The notes below the pieces were generated by a model, which was not told the origin of the DNA, did no database searches, and worked only from the letters and a program-made list of their open reading frames with translations. DNA of 64,000 nucleotides from Micromonospora sp. MA102 (GTDB taxonomy: Bacteria; Actinomycetota; Actinomycetes; Mycobacteriales; Micromonosporaceae), in contig NZ_JAMWEG010000010.1 of the NCBI RefSeq assembly GCF_025460765.1, positions 62,001-126,000 on the forward strand, written 5' to 3'. Position 1 is the stretch's first letter, and each line of letters begins with the position of its first letter. Of the stretch, positions 48,906-56,300 are shown in pieces. The position numbers and the translations under genes were made by a program.

Positions 48906-49976
48906 ATGGGGGGACCGAGTGTGCGAACACCTCTGCAGGGCGGGCTTCCGCCGATCGACGCGGTGGTCGGCGCCGTCGTAGAGGTCGCCTGCGACGAGTC
49001 CGGATTCTCGGGCACCAATCTGCTCCACTCGGCCAGCCCGGTGATCACGCACGCGAGCGTCGACCTGGACGTGGACGAGGCCGTCGGGCTGATCACCGAG
49101 CTGCGGTCCGGGTTCCGGTTCTCGCCGCACGAGCTCAAGTCCGGGCAGTTCCTTCGCGGCCCGGGAGCGGTCGAGGCGCGGAAGTGGTTCCTCCGGGCGC
49201 TGGAGGGACGCGCGTCCGTCCAACTCGTCGACAAGGAGTTCTTCCTCGTCACCCGGATCGTCGACCTGCTGCTGACCGAGCCGTCGTACGCGGCCGGTAC
49301 CCGCCTGACGCAGGATCAACGTCCGGCCGCTCTCGCCCTGTACCGGGCCGGGCGCTCGGCCGGGAGCGACTGGGCTGTCTTCCTGGCAGCCTTCGTCGAC
49401 CTGGTCCGGACCAGACGCCGGCATCCGGACCACCGGACCGTGCCGCGGTTCGTCGCGGCCCGGGATGCGCTGCTGGGCAGCGGCCTCGGCACGCCGGCCG
49501 ATGGCGTCCTCACCGCGCTCACCCAGGCCCGCGTGCGGGCGGTGGTGACCAGGCTCGACAACGACGACCGGTCGATCCCGCCGCCGCTGGAACCGATGCT
49601 GCCGGCGCTGGCGGAAACGGTTCTGTCCTGGAGCGGCGGGCAGCGGCAGGTGCTGGTGACCCACGACGAGCAGAGCGCCCTCACGGCCGACCGGTTGACC
49701 CGTCTCCAGCGGGCGCTGGCCGACCACGGCGGCCCGCCGGCGGCGGGCGCCGACCCGGCCGGGGCGTTGCCGGCCGGAGTATCGCCCCTGGCGGGCCTCG
49801 TGATGGTCGACTCCCGCGACGATCCACGGGTCCAGGTCGCCGACCTCCTCGCGGGGGTGGCCCGGCGGTCACCGGGGATGATCGACGACAGCCTGCTTCA
49901 GCCGCTGCTGTCCCCGACGTCACTGCGCGACCCCGACGGGTGGCCCCGGCCGGAGACCGCGGGAGAACAAACCTGA
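48906..49976 (+). CDS. DUF3800-like protein
   Basis: 356 residues from the ATG at 48906 (GTG at 48921 with GGGGGG upstream is an alternative). N-terminal VVEVACDESGFSGTNLLHS has the DESG motif of DUF3800 and related RNase H-like putative nucleases, followed by HELKSGQ; the C-terminal VMVDSRDDPRVQVADLLAGVA resembles their conserved final Asp motif. About 300 residues of helices lie between. Many DUF3800 proteins occur in defence islands; here it diverges from the PemK-like gene. Function unproven. Confidence 0.72.
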   Translation: MGGPSVRTPLQGGLPPIDAVVGAVVEVACDESGFSGTNLLHSASPVITHASVDLDVDEAVGLITELRSGFRFSPHELKSGQFLRGPGAVEARKWFLRALEGRASVQLVDKEFFLVTRIVDLLLTEPSYAAGTRLTQDQRPAALALYRAGRSAGSDWAVFLAAFVDLVRTRRRHPDHRTVPRFVAARDALLGSGLGTPADGVLTALTQARVRAVVTRLDNDDRSIPPPLEPMLPALAETVLSWSGGQRQVLVTHDEQSALTADRLTRLQRALADHGGPPAAGADPAGALPAGVSPLAGLVMVDSRDDPRVQVADLLAGVARRSPGMIDDSLLQPLLSPTSLRDPDGWPRPETAGEQT

Positions 49977-50034
49977 CTCCCGAGCTGTCGTTGATCGGTC
50001 TCCGGGCGGTCGCCCGGTGTTCCAGACTGCCCTC

Positions 50035-50661
50035 ATGAACCGTCCGGCCGCGTTCCTCGCCGATCCGCCGCAGAGCCCGGCGGTGACGGCCGCCTACGAG
50101 GACGATCTCACCTCCGACGGCTACGTCAACAACCTCACCCGGGTCTGGTGCTGGCGTCCGGACGTGCTGGCGTCCTTCCAGGCCGTGCGTGCCGGCCTCC
50201 TGGCCGATTCGGGGCTGTCGCCGAGGGAGGTGGCCGTGCTGGTCGCCGCCACCGCCGCGGCCCGCGGCGACGCCTACTGCGCGCTGGCCTGGGGTGCCCG
50301 GCTTGCCGAACTCAGTGACGAGGCCAGCGCCGCACGGGTGCTGCGCGGCGTCGACGGTGACCTGTCCGAGCGGGAGAACGCGCTGGCGGCCTGGTCCCGG
50401 CAGGTCGTCCAGGATCCGAACGCCACGACCGGGGTCCAGGTGCGGCGCCTGCGCGAAGCGGGCCTCGACGACCGGGAGATCTTCGAGGCGACCACCCTGA
50501 TCGCGTTCCGGCTGGCGTTCTCCACCGTCAACGACGCGCTGGGAGCACACCCGGACCCGCAGCTCGCCGAGAAGGCTCCTCCGCTCGTCCGCGAGGCCGT
50601 CACCTTCGGCCGCCCGGTCCAGGACCCGTCCTCGGCCCCGACCGGCCGCGGCACCGCGTGA
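50035..50661 (+). CDS. Carboxymuconolactone decarboxylase/AhpD-like protein
   Basis: 208 residues from the ATG at 50035, 6 nt after CAGACT (leaderless-type start). The fold of AhpD/peroxidase-related proteins is visible: LTRVWCWRPDVLASFQAVRAG, SPREVAVLVAATAAARGDAYCALAWG and a helical C-terminal half. The CxxC pair of AhpD is reduced to one Cys (DAYCALAW), so classic disulfide chemistry is unlikely. Probable alkylhydroperoxidase-related or aromatic-lactone enzyme of unknown substrate. Confidence 0.82.
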   Translation: MNRPAAFLADPPQSPAVTAAYEDDLTSDGYVNNLTRVWCWRPDVLASFQAVRAGLLADSGLSPREVAVLVAATAAARGDAYCALAWGARLAELSDEASAARVLRGVDGDLSERENALAAWSRQVVQDPNATTGVQVRRLREAGLDDREIFEATTLIAFRLAFSTVNDALGAHPDPQLAEKAPPLVREAVTFGRPVQDPSSAPTGRGTA

Positions 50662-50679
50662 CGGCCGCACCCACACCGG

Positions 50680-50708
50680 CTGACGCGGAGGGGGCGCGGC
50701 CGCGTCAG
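50680..50708. terminator. Hairpin between convergent genes
   Basis: CTGACGCGG (50680-50688) pairs with CCGCGTCAG (50700-50708), 9 bp with an 11 nt loop. The right arm includes the stop codon of the minus-strand methyltransferase gene. Confidence 0.45.
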
Positions 50709-51451
50709 GCGGGGCGGCGGGCCAGGACGAGCGTGGTGCGCAGGTCGAGGACCACGGTGCCCCCGAACCCGTCGATCGTCGCGACGAGCGCGGCGAGCAC
50801 CCGCTCGCGCAGCGCGGGCGGGCGACGCAGCTGCGGCGAGAAGGTGGCGACCAGCCGCAGGTAGGCCGCGGTGTCCAGCGGCAGGTCCCGGCGGTGCAGC
50901 GACGCCCGGACGTCGGTGAAGAGGCCGCTGCCCGCGATGTCGTCGTGGAACCAGGTCTCGGGGCGGTCGGCCTGCCGTTGCGGGTCTGCCGACTCGAACG
51001 CCGCCCGGATGGCAGCCCGCTGGGCGGGGTCGACGTAGTCGTAGCGGTGCCCGAAGACGGCGAGGGTGCCACCGGGGCGCAACGCGTCGTGCGCGCGCCG
51101 GTTGCGGGTGGCCGGGTCGAGCCAGTGCCAGGCCATGGCGCAGGCCAGCGCCGACACGCCGCCGGCCGGCGGGATCCACTCCTCGAAGGCGGCCGTCTCC
51201 ACGTCGACCTGCGGGAAGCGTGCGGCCAGCACCGCCGCCATCCGGGTGTCCGGCTCGACGCAGACGGTCGGCGCGCCGAGGCCGAGCAGGGTGGCGGTGG
51301 CCAGGCCGGTGCCGGCGCCCACCTCGGCCAGGAGGCCGGGCGTTCCGCCGTGGTAGGCGCGGATCGCCGCGACGATCTCGGCCGGATAGCCTGGGCGGGC
51401 CTCGTGGTAGGCGCCGGCCACCTCGCCGAAGAGTTGCGACATGATCGCCAT
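50705..51451 (-). CDS. Class I SAM-dependent methyltransferase
   Basis: About 248 residues from the ATG at 51451 (MAIMSQLFGEVAGAYHEARP); ATGs at 51442 and 51454 are alternatives. Motif I LAEVGAGTGLATATLLGLG, acidic VCVEPDTRMAAVL, motif for CAMAWHWLDP and PGGTLAVFGHRYDY. The start QLFGEVAGAYHEARPGYP is typical of the UbiE/type 11 family in actinomycetes. Substrate unknown. It is divergent from the NUDIX gene with a 46 bp gap. Confidence 0.9.
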   Translation of the reverse strand: MAIMSQLFGEVAGAYHEARPGYPAEIVAAIRAYHGGTPGLLAEVGAGTGLATATLLGLGAPTVCVEPDTRMAAVLAARFPQVDVETAAFEEWIPPAGGVSALACAMAWHWLDPATRNRRAHDALRPGGTLAVFGHRYDYVDPAQRAAIRAAFESADPQRQADRPETWFHDDIAGSGLFTDVRASLHRRDLPLDTAAYLRLVATFSPQLRRPPALRERVLAALVATIDGFGGTVVLDLRTTLVLARRPA

Positions 51452-51497
51452 CATGGCAGTGCCGGCCGGGCGCCGCCGCCCCGACGGAGGGAGTGCC

Positions 51498-52016
51498 GTG
51501 GATCCGCAGCTGCCCGACGACCTGCCGTTGTTCGAACGGGAGGCGGTCCGGCTGGTGGTGCTGGACGCCACCGACCGGGTGCTGCTGTTCCACACCCGCG
51601 ACCCGGACCATCCCGTGCTGGGCACCTGGTGGGAGCTGCCCGGCGGCGGGCTCGACCCCGGGGAGACCTACCTGGAGGCGGCGGTGCGGGAGCTGCGCGA
51701 GGAGGCCGGGATCGTGGTCGCGCCGGCGCAGGTGGGCGCACCGACCTGGCGGCGGCGGGCCAGTTTCCGGCACCGGCAGCGGCGGCACCTCCAGGACGAG
51801 GTGGTCGTGCCGGTCCGGCTGGCCGGGCCGGGGCCCGACGTGGACGAGGCGGACCGGCTGGACTACGAGGTGGAGGACTACTTCGGGTTCCGCTGGTGGC
51901 CGGTGGCCGACGTGGTCGCCGACCGGCCGCGCTGCTATCCGGGGCGACTGCCGGAGCTGCTGCCGGCGTTCCTGGCCGGCGAGGAGATCGACGAGCCGTT
52001 CGAGCTGTGGTCCTGA
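51498..52016 (+). CDS. NUDIX hydrolase
   Basis: 172 residues from a GTG at 51498 with GGAGGG 7 nt upstream. NUDIX box: GGGLDPGETYLEAAVRELREEAGI, with all conserved Glu, Arg and Gly residues. The following YFGFRWWPVADV supports a typical alpha-beta-alpha sandwich. Members hydrolyse nucleoside diphosphates linked to another moiety; the substrate cannot be read. An upstream ATG at 51441 would overlap the divergent gene and has no ribosome site. Confidence 0.92.
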   Translation: MDPQLPDDLPLFEREAVRLVVLDATDRVLLFHTRDPDHPVLGTWWELPGGGLDPGETYLEAAVRELREEAGIVVAPAQVGAPTWRRRASFRHRQRRHLQDEVVVPVRLAGPGPDVDEADRLDYEVEDYFGFRWWPVADVVADRPRCYPGRLPELLPAFLAGEEIDEPFELWS

Positions 52017-52056
52017 CGGGCGTGCCGTCAGCCGCGCCGACCGGCACAGTGGAGCG

Positions 52057-53292
52057 GTGAACCCACTCCACGCACCCCTGGCCCACTACGCCGAGCGGCT
52101 GCACCGCGCCGCCGGCGACGCCCACCACGTCGCCTCGCCGCTGGGCGCCTGGCTGCTGCTCGCGCTGACCGGCCCGGCGGCCACCGGCGAGGCTCGGGCG
52201 ACCCTCACCGAGGCGCTCGGCACCGACGCGGACGACGCCGCCGCGGCGGCCCGCGCGCTGCTCGCGGAGCCGCACCCGCTGGTCGCCTCGGCCACCGCCC
52301 TGTGGGAGCGGACCCCGTTCGAGCAGCTGGCCGCCTGGCGGGCCGGCCTGCCGGAGCGCACCGAGCGGGGGCCGCTGCCCGACCAGGCGGCGCTGGACGC
52401 CTGGGCCCGGGAGCGCACCGGCGGCCTGATCGAGCGGTTCCCGGTCGCCGTCGCCCCGGACACCCTGCTGATCCTGGCCAGCGCGCTGGCCACCCGGGTG
52501 TCCTGGGCGGACCCGTTCCAGGTGGCGCCGGCCGCCGAGCTGGGGGCCGGCAGCGCCTGGGCCGGCCGGCTCCGGCGGGTGCTGCGCACCCCGCCGTGGG
52601 GGCACCGCTGCTGGGTGGCGACCACCGACCGGGCCGGCGACGTGGCGGTGCACGCCGCGCCGGCGCGACCGGCGGACAGCGGGGCCGGCCTGCTGGTGGT
52701 GTCGGTGGCCGCCGCGCCGGACGTGCCGGCGGTGGACGTGCTGGCCGCCGCGCAGGAGCTGGCCGCGAGGGCCGCCACCGTCCCGGCCGGGACCGAGCCG
52801 GGGCGCCGGTCGCTGTTCGACCTGCCGCTGGGCGAGACGCCGCTGTGGGCGTTGCGGGAGGAGCCGACCCGGACGTTCGCCCGGGACGGCCGGGAGGAGC
52901 GGGCCGCGGCGGTGCTGCCCTGCTGGTCGGCGGAGAGCCGGCACGACCTGACCCGGGCCGGGTTCGGCTTCGACGGGGCGGCGCGGGCGCTGGGCGCGCT
53001 GCTCGGGCTGGCGGAGCCGCCGTTCGAGGCGGTGCAGTCGGCGGTGGCCCGGTTCGGGCGGTACGGCTTCGAGGCCGCCGCGGTGACCGCGTTCGGCGTC
53101 GCGGCCGGGCTGCCGCCGGAGGGCGTCGCCCGGGTCGCGGAGCTGCGGTTCGGGAACCCGTACGCGGTGGTGGCGGTGGCCACCGACGACGCGGGCGGGC
53201 CGTGGCACGGGCTGCCGGTCTACTCGGGATGGGTGGCCGAGCCGGCGGAACTGCCCGAGGACGAGGTGGCGGACCCGCCGGCGCAGTGGTAA
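52057..53292 (+). CDS. Serpin-family protein
   Basis: 411 residues from a GTG at 52057; CACAGT lies 6 nt upstream (leaderless type). Serpin features: an N-terminal helical part (LHAPLAHYAERLHRAAG), ILASALATRVSWADPFQV, the central sheet-like LLVVSVAAAP and C-terminal FEAVQSAVARFGRYGFEAAAVTAF with AELRFGNPYAVVAV resembling the end of the fold. No signal peptide is visible, so it is probably cytoplasmic. The inhibitory reactive loop cannot be placed with certainty. It converges on the NRPS cluster. Confidence 0.75.
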   Translation: MNPLHAPLAHYAERLHRAAGDAHHVASPLGAWLLLALTGPAATGEARATLTEALGTDADDAAAAARALLAEPHPLVASATALWERTPFEQLAAWRAGLPERTERGPLPDQAALDAWARERTGGLIERFPVAVAPDTLLILASALATRVSWADPFQVAPAAELGAGSAWAGRLRRVLRTPPWGHRCWVATTDRAGDVAVHAAPARPADSGAGLLVVSVAAAPDVPAVDVLAAAQELAARAATVPAGTEPGRRSLFDLPLGETPLWALREEPTRTFARDGREERAAAVLPCWSAESRHDLTRAGFGFDGAARALGALLGLAEPPFEAVQSAVARFGRYGFEAAAVTAFGVAAGLPPEGVARVAELRFGNPYAVVAVATDDAGGPWHGLPVYSGWVAEPAELPEDEVADPPAQW

Positions 53293-53294
53293 GC

Positions 53295-53327
53295 GTGGGG
53301 CCTCCGGTTGCCGCCGGAGGCCCCCAC
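53295..53327. terminator. Bidirectional hairpin between serpin and NRPS genes
   Basis: GTGGGGCCTCCGG (53295-53307) pairs with CCGGAGGCCCCCAC (53314-53327), 13 bp with one bulged C and a 6 nt loop. It ends both the serpin transcript and the long biosynthetic transcript. Confidence 0.75.
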
Positions 53328-53331
53328 CGGC

Positions 53332-56300
53332 CTAGACGGCGACCTTCTCCCGCTCGGCGGCCCGGGCGGCGAGCCGCCGCTCCCGCTCCTGCGCGCCGAT
53401 CAGGTCGTCGGGCAGGGAGTCCTCGACCTCCAGGTCGAAGCGGCGCAGCAGGCGGATCGCGAAGCCGCCCAGGGTGATGAGGATCAGGGCCACCCCGAAG
53501 CAGACGTACGCGAAACCGATGCCGCGGCCCGGTCCGGTGCCGATCACCGCGCCCACCGACCCGGCCAGCGCCCCGTCCGGGGCCAGCATGGGCTCGAACA
53601 GGGCGGTGGCGCCCGGCGCGAGCAGCGCGAACCCGATCGGCAGGGTGGACCAGGCGATGGTCTGGTTGAGGCTGAACACCCGGCCGTGGAAACGCTGCGG
53701 CACCTTGACCTGGACGATGGTCGCGTAGATCGACTGCGCGGTGGTCATGGCCATGGCCAGCCACGCCATGCCCACGCAGATCATCGCCACCGAGGCGTCC
53801 AGGCCGATGAGCACGCAGCCGATCGCGGTGCCCAGGTTGCCGATGAGCACGCCGATCATCCGCCGCTTGCGCGGGCCGCCCCACAGCGACATGAGTACGC
53901 CGCCGGCCACCGCGCCGGCCGCCTCGGCGAGGGCCACCTGGGCCACCTGCGTCGGGCTGCCGAAGGACAACACCAGCGGGGTGGCGAGCACCAACGCGGG
54001 CGCCAGGAAGATGTTGCCCAGCGCGAAGTAGCCGAGCATCAGCCGGAAGCCGCGGTGCTGCCAGGAGTAGCGCATCCCGTTGGCGATGGCCACCAGCAGC
54101 CGCTCCCGGGGCCGCCAGCCGAGCAGGTCGGGGAAGCGGACCACGGCCAGGGTGAGCACGGCGACCAGGTAGCTGGCCACGTCGATGAGCAGGATGCCCT
54201 TCAGGTCGATCGCGGCGAGCAGGCCGGCCGCGAAGACCGGCATGAGCAGGGTGGCCACGCCGGTGGAGAGCTGGGTGATGCCCATGGCGTGGCCGAGGTA
54301 GCGCTTCGGCACCAACTGCGGCACGGCCGACTGGAACGCGATCCGCTGGAACGACCCGGCGACCGAGCTGAGCGCGACCAGCAGGTAGATGTGCCAGAGC
54401 ACCAGGTTGTCGGTCCACAGCAGACCGGCCAGGACCAGCTGGATCGAACCGGCCACGGAGCTGGCCAGCATCATGATCCGGCGCCGGCTGACCCGGTCGA
54501 CGATGGCGCCGGCCACCGGGAGCATGAGCACGCCGCAGATCAGCGCGAGCGCCCAGAGCAGGCCCAGGTCGGCCACCGACCCGGTCCGGTTGAACAGCCA
54601 GATCGGCAGGGCGAACGCGGTCAGCGCCGAGCCGGTGCTGGAGACCAGCTGCCCGACGGTGATCGACAGGAAGCGGGCCATGCTCGGCTTGACCGTCGTG
54701 GCCGCCGGCCGCTCCTCCTGGCCGACCCGGAGCCGGTCGAGAACCGCCCAGCCGGCGTCCTCGCCCCGGGCCTGCGGGCCGAGGTCGGTGACGTCCCCGG
54801 CGACCACGGCCGGGTGCACCCGGGTGACGATCTCGGCCAGCTCCTCGGCCCGGTACTTCAGGAAGAAGTGCCCGGCCTGGTCGAGGACGACCAGCCCGAG
54901 TGTGTCGCTGAGGAACTGCCACTCGGCGTACCGCTCGCGGTAGTAGTCGGTGACCGGGTCCTCGGAGCCGACCACCGAGATGATCGGGGCGCGCAGCTTC
55001 GTGGCCCGCTGGTCGAGCAGCCGGGTGAAGTACTCCTCGGAGGCGCGGGAGTCGGCCCGCATGTTGCTGATGATCCGGTCGGCCTGTTCCGGGTCCAGCT
55101 CGTCGGTGTCCACGCCCATCGACTTGAGCCAGCTGGCGTAGTGCTTGTTGCTGCGCAGCTGTTCGAGCCGGTTGCGGGCGGCCGCGAAGAGGCCCTTCGG
55201 GCGGGCGAACGGGAACATCGCGCCGATGTAGACGGCGTCGAGGTCCCGCCCGGCCGCCTCAACCTTGCGGGCCACCTCGGCGACGATGGCGCTGCCCACG
55301 CCGCAGTGGCCGTAGAGGGCCAGCGGCCCCTCGACCCGTTCCAGGATCTCCTCGGCCACCCGGGTGGTCAGCTCGTCGAAGGGCAGCGCGTCCTCGCTGA
55401 GGCCGACGTCGTGGCCGGGGATGGCCAGGGACCACAGCGCGTGCCCGGCCGGCAGCGCGTCGGCGAGCGGCTGGTAGACGATGGCGCTGCCGCCGCCGTA
55501 CGGGACGCAGACGTAGGTGAGCACCCGCTGGGCGGCGGGGATCGGCTTGGTCAGCTCGTAGAGCAGCCGGCGCGGGCCGGCCTCGGCGGCGTCGCCGGAG
55601 ATGAACGCGGCCAGCTCGCGGATCGTCCGCTGCTGGAACAGGTCCATGACGCCGACCGCCCGGCCGCCCAGCTCCGCCTTGCGGATCTTCGCGACCACCT
55701 GGGTGGCGAGCATGGAGTGCCCGCCCAGGTCGAAGAAGTTGTCGTCGATGCCGAGCGTGTCGACGCCGAGCACCTCGGACCAGATGGCGGCGAGCGCCCG
55801 CTCCGTCTCGTCGCGCGGCTCGACCAGGGCCACCGACGCCTCGCGGGTGACCACCGGCGCGGGCAACGCCTTGCGGTCGAGCTTGCCGTTCGGGGTCAGC
55901 GGCAGCGCGTCGAGGGTGACGAACGCGGCCGGCACCATGTATTCCGGCAGGGTGTCCTTGAGCGCCGCCTTCAGCGCCGCGTGCTCGGCCGCCCCGACCA
56001 GGTACGCGGTGAGCCGCTTGTCGCCGGGGCTGTCCTCGCGGACGATCACCGCGGCCTCGGTCACCCCGGGCTGCTCGCGCAGCGCGCTCTCGATCTCGCC
56101 CAGCTCGATGCGCAGGCCGCGCAGCTTGACCTGGTGGTCGATCCGGCCGAGGAACTCGATGACCCCGGCCCCGTCCGGCCCGACGACCCAGCGGGCCAGG
56201 TCGCCGGTGCGGTAGAGCCGGGCGCCCGGCTCACCGAAGAAGGGATCGGGAACGAACTTCTCGGCGGTCAGCGCCGGCCGGCGGTGGTAGCCGCGGGCCA

